DNA of 12,070 nt from an uncultured Collinsella sp. GTDB taxonomy: Bacteria > Actinomycetota > Coriobacteriia > Coriobacteriales > Coriobacteriaceae. Shown here in pieces: positions 5,137 through 12,070 of this stretch. The stretch is from contig CABSDO010000063.1 in NCBI GenBank assembly GCA_902476475.1, positions 1-12,070 on the forward strand, in the 5' to 3' direction. The notes under the pieces were generated by a model. The model saw only the letters and a list, made by a program, of their open reading frames with translations. It did not search any database and was not told the DNA's origin. A program made the translations under genes and the position numbers. Every line of letters starts with the position of its first letter. The stretch's first letter is position 1.

Positions 5137-5661
5137 ATGGCTCGTAATCAGAAGCAGCAGCGCGAGGCCTCCGAGTTCGAGGAGCGCGTCGTTTACATCA
5201 ACCGCGTGTCGAAGACCGTCAAGGGTGGTCGTCGCATGAGCCTCGTCGCTCTCGTCGTCGTTGGCGACGGCAAGGGCAACGTCGGCGTTGGCATGGGCAA
5301 GTCCGCTGAGGTGCCCATGGCCATCTCCAAGGCGTCTCTCGATGCCAAGAAGAACATGTTCCACGTGCCGGTGACCGATCAGGGCACCATTCCGCACGAG
5401 GTTCTCGGCCACTTTGGTGCCGGCCGCATCATCATCAAGCCCGCTGTCGAGGGTACCGGCGTTATCGCCGGCGGCGCTGTGCGTCCCCTCTTCGAGCTTG
5501 CTGGCATCAAGAACGTCCTGTCCAAGTCCCTCGGTACCGACAACGGCCTCAACATCATCAAGGCTGCCGTCGAGGGCCTCAAGGAGCTCTCCAGCCCTGA
5601 GGACGTCGCGGCTCGCCGTGGCCTGACGGTCTCCGAGATGTTCGTCGGTAAGGAGAACTAA
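5137..5661 (+). CDS. rpsE: 30S ribosomal protein S5
   Basis: The 174-residue protein carries the N-terminal double-stranded RNA-binding domain with RVSKTVKGGRRMSLVALVVV and GDGKGNVGVGMGKSAEV. It continues with the C-terminal S5 fold GAGRIIIKPAVEGTGVIAGGAVR. S5 lies at the mRNA entry side of the 30S subunit with S3 and S4 and affects decoding accuracy. AGGAGG (5121-5126) lies 10 bases before the start. A closer ATG at 5128 is followed at once by TAG and is not a usable start. rpmD follows after 2 bases. Length and motifs are ordinary. Confidence 0.97.
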   Translation: MARNQKQQREASEFEERVVYINRVSKTVKGGRRMSLVALVVVGDGKGNVGVGMGKSAEVPMAISKASLDAKKNMFHVPVTDQGTIPHEVLGHFGAGRIIIKPAVEGTGVIAGGAVRPLFELAGIKNVLSKSLGTDNGLNIIKAAVEGLKELSSPEDVAARRGLTVSEMFVGKEN

Positions 5662-5663
5662 GC

Positions 5664-5846
5664 ATGGCTGACACCATCAAGATCAAGCAGGTCCGCAGCA
5701 CCAACGGTTGCAAGCAGGACCAGGTCCGTACTGTCCGTGCCCTCGGTCTCCACAGGATCCGCGAGGTTCGCGAGATTGCTGACAACGAGTCCGTCCGCGG
5801 CATGATCTTCAAGGTCAAGCACCTTGTCGAGATTGTAGAGGAGTAG
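5664..5846 (+). CDS. rpmD: 50S ribosomal protein L30
   Basis: This small 60-residue protein (MADTIKIKQVRSTNG... ALGLHRIREVREIADNESVRGMI) is the short bacterial L30, which binds 23S rRNA in the large subunit. Its place between rpsE and rplO is the standard spc order. AAGGAG (5650-5655) lies inside the end of rpsE, and only 2 bases separate the genes, pointing to coupled translation. Length is typical. The end of this gene supplies the GAGGAG (5838-5843) used by rplO. Confidence 0.96.
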   Translation: MADTIKIKQVRSTNGCKQDQVRTVRALGLHRIREVREIADNESVRGMIFKVKHLVEIVEE

Positions 5847-5849
5847 CAA

Positions 5850-6299
5850 ATGCAGCTTCACGATCTTACTCCCGCGCCCGGTTCCACCAAGAACCGCAAG
5901 CGCGTCGGCCGTGGCAATTCTTCGGGTCACGGCACCACTTCTGGCCGCGGTCAGAAGGGCCAGGGTTCCCGCTCTGGCGGCACCAAGGGTGCCGGCTTCG
6001 AGGGTGGCCAGACTCCGCTGGCTATGCGCCTGCCCAAGCTTCCGGGCTTCCGCAACCCCCGTCGTATCGAGTACACCGCTGTTAACGTTGAGCGTCTCGA
6101 GCGCAAGTTCGAGGACGGCGCTGTGATCGACGGTGCCGCTCTTAAGGCCGCTCGCATCACCAAGAGCGAGTTCGAGCCCGTCAAGGTGCTCGGCAATGGT
6201 GAGCTCACCAAGAAGTTCACGGTCAAGGTCGACAAGGTCAGCGCTTCTGCGCAGGCCAAGATCGAGGCCGCCGGCGGAAAGGTCGAGCTGCCGTGCTAA
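5850..6299 (+). CDS. rplO: 50S ribosomal protein L15
   Basis: The 149-residue protein has the long, glycine/arginine-rich N-terminal extension of L15 (KRVGRGNSSGHGTTSGRGQKGQGSR, residues about 18-42). It continues with FEGGQTPLAMRLPKLPGFRN and a C-terminal globular part. The extension threads into 23S rRNA during large-subunit assembly. GAGGAG (5838-5843) within rpmD precedes the ATG by 6 bases, and the gap from the rpmD stop is 3 bases. Its stop overlaps the secY start by 7 bases. Length is normal. Confidence 0.97.
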   Translation: MQLHDLTPAPGSTKNRKRVGRGNSSGHGTTSGRGQKGQGSRSGGTKGAGFEGGQTPLAMRLPKLPGFRNPRRIEYTAVNVERLERKFEDGAVIDGAALKAARITKSEFEPVKVLGNGELTKKFTVKVDKVSASAQAKIEAAGGKVELPC

Positions 6300-7579
6300 A
6301 TGGTCTTAAGAATGCTTTCCGCATCAAAGAATTGCGCGAAAAGATTCTTTTTACCATAGCTATGCTCGTCGTGTACCGCATTGGTGCGCACGTTCCTGTG
6401 CCCGGCATTCCCTTCCAGGGGATGCTGGGCCTTTTCTCGACCGATAACAATTCGGTCGCCGCAGGTGCTATGGCCCTCCTGAATCTTTTCTCTGGCGGCG
6501 CGTTGAGCTATGTGTCGGTGTTTTCGCTGGGCATCATGCCTTACATCACCAGCTCGATCATCCTCCAGATGCTCCAGGCCGTCGTGCCTTCCCTGCATGA
6601 GCTTGCCCGCGAGGGCGAGGTCGGTCAGACCAAGATTACGCAGTATTCGCGTTACCTCACCCTGGCTCTGGCAATCCTCAACTCCGTGGGTTACCTCTTC
6701 CTCTTTAAGAGCTTCGGCATCAGCTTCAATGGCGCCGGCGCTCCCGAGATCATCTTCGACCTCATGATCGTCGGTACGCTCACCGCGGGCGCCATGCTGA
6801 TCATGTGGATTGGTGAGCTCATCACCCAGCGCGGTATCGGCAATGGCATGTCGCTGATCATCTTCGCGAACATCATGGCCGGTCTGCCGCAGGCTATCTT
6901 CTCCAGCACCGAGGGCAATGCCGGTGGCATCATCACCATGGTGATCATCTGCGCCATCATCTTGCTGGTTATCCCGCTGATTGTTTTCCTTGAGCGCGGC
7001 CAGCGCCGCATCCCGGTCTCCTACGCTAAGCGCGTCGTGGGCCGTCGCATGATGGGTGGCCAGACCACCTACCTGCCCATCAAGGTCAACACCGCGGGTG
7101 TCGTGCCGATCATCTTCGCTTCGGCGCTGCTGTACTTCCCGGCTCAGATTGCCGTGTTCTTCCCCGGCATCGGCTGGATTCAGGCAGTTGCCTCCGCGCT
7201 TTCGACCGGTTGGCTCAATTGGGTGCTTAACGTTGTCCTCATCGTGTTCTTCGCGTACTTCTACACCTCCATGGTGTTCAACCCCGATGACACGGCCGAC
7301 AACCTTAAGAAGCAGGGCGGCTTTATTCCGGGCGTGCGTCCGGGTAGGGCTACCGCGGCCTACATCAAGAACGCGCTCAACAAGATTACGCTTCCCAGCG
7401 CTGTCTTTTTGGCGCTCATCGCCATCGTGCCTTCGATCATCTTCTCCTTCACGGGTAACCATCTGATCCAGGCATTTGGCGGCACGTCCATCCTCATCAT
7501 GGTCGGCGTCGTGCTCGACACGGTCGATAAGCTCGAAGGCCAGATCAAGATGTATGATTACGATGGATTCTTTAAATAG
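6293..7579 (+). CDS. secY: Protein translocase subunit SecY
   Basis: This is the 428-residue channel-forming subunit of the SecYEG translocon in the cytoplasmic membrane. Ten hydrophobic segments fit SecY. The first is at about 17-36, the plug region follows TM1, and a pair lies at about 115-180. Charged cytoplasmic loops include ERGQRRIPVSYAKR (234-247) and GGFIPGVRPG (342-351), and the last helices contain GVVLDTV (405-411). The start is GTG at 6293, overlapping the end of rplO by 7 bases. The nearby ATG at 6300 is out of frame. A GGAAAGG (6275-6281) in rplO serves as binding site. Placement in the ribosomal operon before adk is standard for Gram-positive bacteria. Length is slightly shorter than E. 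coli SecY (443), within family range. Confidence 0.97.
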   Translation: MLNGLKNAFRIKELREKILFTIAMLVVYRIGAHVPVPGIPFQGMLGLFSTDNNSVAAGAMALLNLFSGGALSYVSVFSLGIMPYITSSIILQMLQAVVPSLHELAREGEVGQTKITQYSRYLTLALAILNSVGYLFLFKSFGISFNGAGAPEIIFDLMIVGTLTAGAMLIMWIGELITQRGIGNGMSLIIFANIMAGLPQAIFSSTEGNAGGIITMVIICAIILLVIPLIVFLERGQRRIPVSYAKRVVGRRMMGGQTTYLPIKVNTAGVVPIIFASALLYFPAQIAVFFPGIGWIQAVASALSTGWLNWVLNVVLIVFFAYFYTSMVFNPDDTADNLKKQGGFIPGVRPGRATAAYIKNALNKITLPSAVFLALIAIVPSIIFSFTGNHLIQAFGGTSILIMVGVVLDTVDKLEGQIKMYDYDGFFK

Positions 7580-7597
7580 GCTAGAGGAGGATTGCTC

Positions 7598-8224
7598 ATG
7601 AACCTCGTATTGCTCGGAGCTCCGGGTGCCGGTAAGGGCACCGTCGCACAGGAGCTCGTCGCCGAGTTTGGCGTCGCTCACATTTCCACGGGCGACCTGC
7701 TGCGTGCTGCCGTCAAGGGTGGCACCGAGCTTGGTATTCAGGCTAAGAAGTACATGGACGCTGGCGAGCTCGTTCCCGACCAGCTCGTGATCGACCTTGT
7801 CAAGGAGCGCCTTGCCGCCGATGACGCCCAGCAGGGCTTCATCCTCGACGGCTTCCCGCGCAACACCGCCCAGGCTGTGACGCTCGATTCCGAGCTCTCC
7901 GCTATGGGTCGCGAGATCGACTGCGCCCTTCTGGTCGACGTGGCCCCCGAGGTCATCATCGATCGTCTGTCTTCGCGTCGCACCTGCCGCGCCTGCGGTT
8001 ACACCGGCACCGCTGCCGATGCCACCTGCCCCAAGTGCGGCGGCGAGATGTATCAGCGCGACGACGACAAGCCCGAGACCATCAAGAACCGTCTCGACGT
8101 CTACGAGAAGTCCACGAGCCCGCTCGTCGACTACTATCGTGGCCAGGGTCTGCTCAAGTCGGTCAACGGTGACCAGGCTCGCGAGACCGTGTACGGGGAT
8201 GTCAAAGAGGCTCTCGGTCTATGA
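7598..8224 (+). CDS. adk: Adenylate kinase, zinc-binding LID type
   Basis: The enzyme interconverts ATP + AMP and 2 ADP in the cytoplasm. The 208-residue product has the P-loop GAPGAGKGT (7-15), the AMP-binding part with STGDLLR (30-36), DGFPRN (84-89) and a long-type LID (about 127-160). The LID has four cysteines, C130, C133, C144 and C147, the pattern of zinc-containing adenylate kinases. ATG 7598 is chosen because GAGGAGG (7584-7590) lies 7 bases upstream and the protein then begins MNLVLLGAPG. A TTG two codons earlier is too close to that site. The stop overlaps the map start in an ATGA (8221-8224). Length is typical for the long form. Confidence 0.96.
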   Translation: MNLVLLGAPGAGKGTVAQELVAEFGVAHISTGDLLRAAVKGGTELGIQAKKYMDAGELVPDQLVIDLVKERLAADDAQQGFILDGFPRNTAQAVTLDSELSAMGREIDCALLVDVAPEVIIDRLSSRRTCRACGYTGTAADATCPKCGGEMYQRDDDKPETIKNRLDVYEKSTSPLVDYYRGQGLLKSVNGDQARETVYGDVKEALGL

Positions 8225-9009
8225 TCAAGATTAAGTCTGCAACGCAAATTGAGCAGATGAAGAAGGCAGGAGCGCTATCTAAGATGGCGCTCCGCCACGT
8301 TGGAGCCATGGTTCGCCCCGGCGTGTCGACCTTCGAACTCGATCAGCTTGCGGAGCAGATTATCCGCATGCATGGCGGTACCCCTGCCTTTAAGGGTTAC
8401 GGCGGGTTCCCGGGGACCATTTGCGCATCGATCAACGATGCCGTGGTTCATGGCATTCCCAACCCCGACATGATCCTGCGCGACGGTGATATCATCTCCA
8501 TCGATACGGGGGCTGTCCTTGACGGTTGGGTCGGCGATAACGCTTGGACGTTTTTCGTCGGCACCCCCACGCCCGAGGCCAAGGCCCTGTGCGAGGTTAC
8601 GCGCGATTGCCTAAAGGCTGCCATCGAGCAGGCTGTTCCCGGTAACCATATCGGGGACGTCGGCTATGCCGTTCAGTCTCTCGCCGAGTCTCACGGTTAC
8701 GGCGTGCTTCGCGATTACGTGGGGCATGGTATTGGCCGCGTGATGCACGAGGACCCCAACGTTCCAAATTATGGAAAGAAGGGGAGAGGCGTTCGCCTTC
8801 AGGCCGGTATGGTCATCGCCATCGAGCCGATGGTTACGATGGGTTCCAATCATGTGAGCACGGGCTCCGATGGTTGGATCGTTACGACCAACGACCACCT
8901 GCCCGCCGCGCATTATGAGAACACCGTCGCCATTACCAATGACGGTCCGGTGATTCTTACCACCGATGCCCAAGGTGCTTGGTGTCCCTTGCAGGGCGGA
9001 GAAATGTAA
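8221..9009 (+). CDS. map: Type I methionine aminopeptidase
   Basis: The enzyme removes the initiator methionine from nascent proteins. The 262-residue protein shows the metal-ligand set of the family: H77 in the NDAVVHGIP substrate-site block, D95 (SIDTGA), D106 (VGDNAWTF), H169 (GHGIGR), E202 (AIEPM) and E233 (HYENT). It has no N-terminal SH3-binding or zinc extension, so it is the short type Ia form. The start ATG overlaps the adk stop (ATGA), implying translational coupling. The usual E-H-T motif reads E-N-T here. I believe this occurs in other bacteria, and the metal ligand itself is kept. A 104-base gap follows before infA with a possible promoter. Confidence 0.96.
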   Translation: MIKIKSATQIEQMKKAGALSKMALRHVGAMVRPGVSTFELDQLAEQIIRMHGGTPAFKGYGGFPGTICASINDAVVHGIPNPDMILRDGDIISIDTGAVLDGWVGDNAWTFFVGTPTPEAKALCEVTRDCLKAAIEQAVPGNHIGDVGYAVQSLAESHGYGVLRDYVGHGIGRVMHEDPNVPNYGKKGRGVRLQAGMVIAIEPMVTMGSNHVSTGSDGWIVTTNDHLPAAHYENTVAITNDGPVILTTDAQGAWCPLQGGEM

Positions 9010-9012
9010 CAA

Positions 9013-9032
9013 GTTCCACTTAGATGTGGAGC
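9013..9032 (+). promoter_or_regulatory. Small hairpin just after map
   Basis: GTTCCAC (9013-9019), loop TTAGAT, GTGGAGC (9026-9032) gives 7 pairs including one G-U. No T-tract follows, so termination would be weak at best. It marks the boundary between map and the possible infA promoter. Confidence 0.3.
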
Positions 9033-9045
9033 CATTACGAAGATA

Positions 9046-9074
9046 TTACGATACGTGCATGCGTATTGTAGAAT
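9046..9074 (+). promoter_or_regulatory. Possible internal promoter before infA
   Basis: TAGAAT (9069-9074) could act as a -10 with TTACGA (9046-9051) as -35 at a 17-base spacer. An inverted repeat ATACG-TGCATG-CGTAT (9051-9066) sits between them, in an operator-like position. The region is clearly AT-richer than the neighbouring coding sequence. An alternative -10 reading is TATTGT (9064-9069). This is inferred from sequence only. Confidence 0.4.
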
Positions 9075-9113
9075 ACTCAATCGCTGTCGTTTTCTAGAGA
9101 AAGATGATTGCTT

Positions 9114-9332
9114 GTGAAGAAGGAAGACGCAATTGAGCTCGAGGGTACGGTAAAGGAGCCGCTGCCCAATGCCATGTTTAAGGTTGAGCTCGAGAACGGT
9201 CATTCGGTTCTGTGCAACATTTCTGGCAAGATCCGAATGAATTACATCCGCATTCTCCCCGGTGACAGGGTTGTCGTGGAGCTTTCCCCGTACGACCTGA
9301 CCCGCGGTCGCATCACCTATCGCTATAAATAG
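9114..9332 (+). CDS. infA: Translation initiation factor IF-1
   Basis: IF-1 binds the A site of the 30S subunit during initiation. Starting at GTG 9114 the product is 72 residues, exactly the usual IF-1 size. It shows the OB-fold sequence with ELEGTVKEPLPNAMFKVELENG, SGKIRMNYIRILPGDRV and the C-terminal ELSPYDLTRGRITYRYK. A TTG two codons upstream (9108) is in frame but would add two residues and sits too near the AGAGAAAG (9096-9103) purine stretch, which gives a 10-base spacer to the GTG. The gene lies between map and rpmJ as in other Gram-positive bacteria and may have its own promoter. Confidence 0.95.
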   Translation: MKKEDAIELEGTVKEPLPNAMFKVELENGHSVLCNISGKIRMNYIRILPGDRVVVELSPYDLTRGRITYRYK

Positions 9333-9342
9333 CGGCACGCAT

Positions 9343-9430
9343 ACACGCTCTTTTCCGACTGCAGGCTTAGCTCAACCTACGGTCGGTTTGCGTGTGAAGA
9401 CCAGCCATAGTTTTAAACGCCTGCGGCTGG
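9343..9430 (+). promoter_or_regulatory. Two adjacent foldable elements in the infA-rpmJ spacer
   Basis: The 147-base spacer (9333-9479) has no ORF. Outer arms ACACGC (9343-9348) / GCGTGT (9390-9395) enclose CCGAC (9355-9359) / GTCGG (9382-9386), forming one long two-step stem. Next to it CCAGCC (9401-9406) pairs with GGCTGG (9425-9430). The spacing is large for this operon. Function is unknown; autoregulation or mRNA processing would be plausible. Confidence 0.4.
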
Positions 9431-9479
9431 GCGAGTAGATAGTAGGGAAGTAGTTTGAGCGCTACCGAAAGGAAGAACG

Positions 9480-9593
9480 ATGAAGGTACGTCCTTCGGTC
9501 AAGAAGATGTGCGATAAGTGCAAAATCATTAGGCGCCATGGCAAGGTCCTCGTCATTTGCGAGAACCCCCGTCATAAGCAGCGTCAGGGTTAA
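9480..9593 (+). CDS. rpmJ: 50S ribosomal protein L36 (zinc-ribbon, C+ form)
   Basis: This 37-residue protein begins MKVRPSVKKMCDKCKIIRRHG and ends NPRHKQRQG, the canonical L36. The zinc ligands C11, C14, C27 and H32 are all present, so this is the zinc-binding form rather than the zinc-free paralogue. It binds 23S rRNA in the large subunit. AAAGGAAG (9468-9475) precedes the ATG. Its position between infA and rpsM is the standard alpha-operon order. A 14-base gap leads to rpsM. Confidence 0.96.
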   Translation: MKVRPSVKKMCDKCKIIRRHGKVLVICENPRHKQRQG

Positions 9594-9607
9594 GAGAGGA
9601 GACTACG

Positions 9608-9982
9608 TTGGCCCGTATTAATGGTGTCGACCTCCCGCGTGAGAAGCGCGTTGAGATCGGTCTGACCTACATTTACGGCATCGGCCGCACCACTGCGACG
9701 AAGATCTGCGTCGAGTGCAACGTTAACGTGGACACGCGCGTTAAGGACCTCACCGAGGATGAGGTTAACGCCATCCGCGATTATATCGATAAGAATCAGA
9801 TCATGGTTGAGGGCGACCTCCGCCGTGAGCGCAACCAGAACGTCAAGCGCCTTATGGACATCGGCTGCAACCGCGGCCTGCGTCACCGCAAGGGCCTCCC
9901 GGTCCGCGGCCAGCGCCCCCACACCAACGCTCGTACCCGCAAGGGCCCGAAGCGTCAGATCGGTGCTAAGAAGAAGAAATAA
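9608..9982 (+). CDS. rpsM: 30S ribosomal protein S13
   Basis: The 124-residue protein starts MARINGVDLPREKRVEIGLTYIYGIG (in two typical blocks) and ends with the S13 signature GLRHRKGLPVRGQRPHTNARTRKG plus a lysine-rich tail. S13 sits in the head of the 30S subunit, contacts P-site tRNA and forms bridges to L5 of the large subunit. L5 is the protein whose gene is broken in this operon. The start is TTG at 9608: AGAGGAGA (9595-9602) is correctly spaced and MARI is the conserved beginning. The use of TTG for an abundant ribosomal protein is uncommon. Confidence 0.96.
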   Translation: MARINGVDLPREKRVEIGLTYIYGIGRTTATKICVECNVNVDTRVKDLTEDEVNAIRDYIDKNQIMVEGDLRRERNQNVKRLMDIGCNRGLRHRKGLPVRGQRPHTNARTRKGPKRQIGAKKKK

Positions 9983-9996
9983 GGAGCGCTAGATAG

Positions 9997-10401
9997 ATGG
10001 CTACTGCTAAGAAGAACGTTCGCGCTGCCCGTCTGAAGCGCGCGGACCGTAAGAACATTTCCGTGGGCCAGGCTCACATTCGTTCTACGTTCAACAACAC
10101 GATCGTTTCGATCACCGATCCTCAGGGCAACGTCATTTCCTGGAAGTCGGCTGGCCAGGTGGGCTTCAAGGGCTCCCGTAAGTCCACGCCGTTCGCTGCC
10201 CAGATGGCTGCCGAGGCTGCTGCCAAGCAGGCCATGGAGCACGGTATGAAGAAGGTTTCCGTCTTCGTCAAGGGCCCCGGCTCCGGTCGTGAGACCGCCA
10301 TCCGCTCCCTCCAGGCTGCTGGCCTCGAGGTCTCGAGCATCCAGGACAAGACCCCCATTCCGCACAACGGCTGCCGCCCCAAGAAGCGTCGCCGCGTGTA
10401 A
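9997..10401 (+). CDS. rpsK: 30S ribosomal protein S11
   Basis: The 134-residue protein has the S11 core GQAHIRSTFNNTIVSITDPQG, AAQMAAEAAAKQAMEHG and VKGPGSGRETAIRSLQAAGLEV. It ends with the invariant PIPHNGCRPKKRRRV. S11 forms part of the 30S platform near the E site and the mRNA exit with S7 and S18. AAGGAG (9981-9986) overlaps the rpsM stop with a 10-base spacer to the ATG. Length is normal and no anomaly is seen. Confidence 0.97.
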   Translation: MATAKKNVRAARLKRADRKNISVGQAHIRSTFNNTIVSITDPQGNVISWKSAGQVGFKGSRKSTPFAAQMAAEAAAKQAMEHGMKKVSVFVKGPGSGRETAIRSLQAAGLEVSSIQDKTPIPHNGCRPKKRRRV

Positions 10402-10420
10402 CTGAAAGGATCGTATCAAT

Positions 10421-11017
10421 ATGGCAATCGACAGGACTCCTGTTCTTAAGCGCTGCCGTCAGCTCGGGATCGATCCCGCTGAGCTCGGTTACAGCAGCAA
10501 GAAGGAATCTATCCGTCAGCCCAAGCGCCGTCGCAAGGAATCTGAGTACGGCATGCAGCTGCGTGAGAAGCAGAAGGTCAAGTTCATCTATGGCGTTCTG
10601 GAGAAGCAGTTCCACGGCTACTTCAACAAGGCCCGTAAGATGAACGGCGTCACCGGTGAGAACCTCATGATCATCCTTGAGTCTCGCCTCGACAACGTCG
10701 TCTTCCGTCTTGGTTTCGCCCGCACCCGCAAAGAGGCTCGTCAGTCCGTCCGTCACGGTCACTTCACCGTGAACGGCAAGCGCGTGGACATCCCGTCCTA
10801 CCGCGTCAAGGCCGGCGACGTCGTCGCTGTCGGCGAGAAGTTCCGTGACCTCCTCCCCATCAAGGAGGCCCTGATTTCCTCCGAGCGCTTTGAGGTTCCT
10901 GGCTGGCTCGAGGTCGATATCGAGAAGCTGTCTGGTAACGTGCTCGCTTTGCCGACGCGTGAGCAGATCAGCGGTGATATCAACGAGCAGCTCATCGTCG
11001 AGCTCTACTCTAAGTAG
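10421..11017 (+). CDS. rpsD: 30S ribosomal protein S4
   Basis: The 198-residue protein has the N-terminal S4 domain (about 1-87) and the S4 RNA-binding domain from about 88-150 (SRLDNVVFRLGFARTRKEARQSVRHGHFTVNGK, seen in pieces). S4 is a primary 16S rRNA binder that nucleates 30S assembly and, in several bacteria, represses its own operon. Only one cysteine (C12) is present, so the N-terminal zinc knuckle found in some S4 proteins is absent (C- form), although S14 and L36 here are C+ forms. AAAGGA (10405-10410) precedes the ATG by 10 bases. Placement between rpsK and rpoA is the classic alpha-operon order. Confidence 0.96.
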   Translation: MAIDRTPVLKRCRQLGIDPAELGYSSKKESIRQPKRRRKESEYGMQLREKQKVKFIYGVLEKQFHGYFNKARKMNGVTGENLMIILESRLDNVVFRLGFARTRKEARQSVRHGHFTVNGKRVDIPSYRVKAGDVVAVGEKFRDLLPIKEALISSERFEVPGWLEVDIEKLSGNVLALPTREQISGDINEQLIVELYSK

Positions 11018-11049
11018 TCCATCCGGGCTGCTGAGGCTGGAGGTAATAC

Positions 11050-11991
11050 ATGTCAGAATTCATTAGGCCTCAGGTTCAGGTCGAAGAGATCAACGAGACC
11101 TCTGCTCGTGTCTCCGTCGAGCCGCTCGAGCGTGGCTACGGCGATACGCTGGGTAACTCGCTTCGTCGTGTTCTTCTGTCCTCGCTCGAGGGTGCCGCCG
11201 TCGAGGCCATTCAGATCGATGGTGCGCAGCACGAGTTCATGACCATCCCTAACATGGTCGAGGATGTCACCGACATCGTCCTGAATGTCAAGGGTCTTGT
11301 CTTCAGGGCTCTCGGCACGACCGACGAGGCGACCGCCACCATCTCGGTTGACGGCCCCTGCGAGGTCACCGGTGCGGACTTCTTTATTCCGTCCGAGTTT
11401 GAGCTGGTCAACCCCGAGCAGCACATTGCTACGCTCACCGAGGGTGGCCATCTCACCATGAGCATGCGCATCGGCTATGGCCGCGGCTATGTCTCTGGCG
11501 AGGCTAACAAGCGTGACAACGATCCCATCGGTGTGATCCACGTCGACTCGCTGTACTCGCCGGTGTCCCGTTGCGCCAAGCTCGTTGAGGCTTGCCGTGT
11601 CGGCCAGCATACCGACTACGACCGCCTTGTCCTCGAGATCGAGACCAACGGTTCCATCGCCCCGCGCGACGCCGTGGTCCAGGCTGCCAATATCATCAAC
11701 CAGCATATGGCCGCCTTTATGAACCTTGCCGAGACCCCCGAGGTCGAGGAGGAGGCTTCGATCTTCGCTCCCGAGGTCACCAACGACAACGCCGAGCTGG
11801 ACAAGCAGATCGAGGATCTGGACCTTTCCGTCCGTTCGTACAACTGCCTTAAGCGCGCCAGCATTCACTCGGTCCGTCAGCTCGTTGAGTTCTCGGAGAA
11901 CGATCTGCTCAACATCCGTAACTTCGGTGTTAAGTCGATCGAGGAAGTGAAGGACAAGCTTGAGTCCATGGGCCTGAGCCTGAAGGCTTAA
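11050..11991 (+). CDS. rpoA: DNA-directed RNA polymerase subunit alpha
   Basis: The 313-residue protein has both alpha domains. The N-terminal domain (about 1-228) has RGYGDTLGNSLRRVLLSSLEG (from residue 28) for dimerisation and beta/beta' assembly. An acidic linker rich in Glu follows (about 228-255). The C-terminal helix-hairpin-helix domain has LDLSVRSYNCLKRASI (257-272) and LLNIRNFGVKSIEEVKDKL (286-304). R262 and N265 match the UP-element-binding Arg and Asn of the E. coli VRSANCL motif. GGAGGT (11039-11044) lies 5 bases before the ATG. Length is in the normal Gram-positive range. rplQ follows after 30 bases. Confidence 0.97.
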   Translation: MSEFIRPQVQVEEINETSARVSVEPLERGYGDTLGNSLRRVLLSSLEGAAVEAIQIDGAQHEFMTIPNMVEDVTDIVLNVKGLVFRALGTTDEATATISVDGPCEVTGADFFIPSEFELVNPEQHIATLTEGGHLTMSMRIGYGRGYVSGEANKRDNDPIGVIHVDSLYSPVSRCAKLVEACRVGQHTDYDRLVLEIETNGSIAPRDAVVQAANIINQHMAAFMNLAETPEVEEEASIFAPEVTNDNAELDKQIEDLDLSVRSYNCLKRASIHSVRQLVEFSENDLLNIRNFGVKSIEEVKDKLESMGLSLKA

Positions 11992-12021
11992 TGCTTCGCA
12001 TATTTGAGGAGAAACTAGACC

Positions 12022-12070
12022 ATGCGTCACAACGTTAAGAAGGGCCTGAAGCTCGGCACCGATGCGAGCC
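12022..12070 (+). CDS. rplQ: 50S ribosomal protein L17 (partial, cut by window end)
   Basis: Only the first 16 codons are visible (MRHNVKKGLKLGTDAS). The position directly after rpoA and the basic MRHxxKGxKLG-type start fit L17, the standard last gene of the alpha operon, which lies near the peptide exit tunnel. GAGGAG (12006-12011) precedes the ATG by 10 bases. The call rests mostly on context, since the sequence stops before the diagnostic parts. Confidence 0.85.
   Translation, partial: MRHNVKKGLKLGTDAS

Noticed and set aside
8221..9009. E-N-T instead of E-H-T near the last metal ligand of methionine aminopeptidase as a sign of inactivity
   Set aside because: All five metal ligands and the substrate histidine are present, and I recall similar E-N-T variants in other bacterial enzymes.
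1..12070. CRISPR array, tRNA/rRNA genes, transposase, phage or toxin-antitoxin genes
   Set aside because: No repeat-spacer pattern, no cloverleaf-like sequence and no matching protein was found on either strand.

Overview
The window looks like chromosome of a high-GC gut-type actinobacterium of class Coriobacteriia, most likely Collinsella or a close relative. This rests on the Gram-positive spc/alpha gene order (secY-adk-map-infA-rpmJ-rpsM-rpsK-rpsD-rpoA-rplQ), GC-ending codons, several GTG/TTG starts, zinc-ribbon (C+) forms of S14 and L36, and neighbouring selenium-dependent molybdenum hydroxylase accessory genes. The genus is an inference from protein character, not from a search.

Left part (1-2463): a divergent pair of transcription units for molybdenum hydroxylase maturation. 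On the minus strand is the N-terminal 171 codons of a YqeC-like P-loop protein, cut by the window edge. On the plus strand are yqeB (EF2563 family) and an xdhC-family gene, 9 bases apart. A 102-base AT-rich region between them carries the start signals for both directions.

Middle (2464-2774): 311 bases without a gene. They hold a long near-perfect palindrome (arms AGTTGCGGTGAAATA / TATTTCACCGCAACT, extendable inward and outward), a -10-like TATAGT, and a leader that folds into a long stem just upstream of rplE.

Right part (2775-12070): one dense plus-strand ribosomal/secretion/transcription operon: rplE, rpsZ (S14), rpsH, rplF, rplR, rpsE, rpmD, rplO, secY, adk, map, infA, rpmJ, rpsM, rpsK, rpsD, rpoA, and the start of rplQ. 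Most genes are closely spaced, with stop/start overlaps at rplO-secY and adk-map. Larger gaps that can fold lie at rplE-rpsZ, rpsZ-rpsH, rplF-rplR, map-infA and infA-rpmJ. A possible internal promoter lies before infA.

There are two anomalies, and they sit next to each other. rplE (ribosomal protein L5, normally essential) is broken by an apparent 7-base loss near codon 70, leaving two ORFs joined by an ATGA stop/start overlap. In addition, the operon starts abruptly at rplE: the usual upstream genes rplN and rplX and the S10 cluster are absent, and xdhC lies there instead. These may reflect a real rearrangement with a split L5, a disabled duplicate copy, or an assembly/sequencing error. I see no mobile element, CRISPR array, tRNA or rRNA, and no convincing new system. 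The interesting material is the rplE lesion, the operon junction and the intergenic RNA structures.
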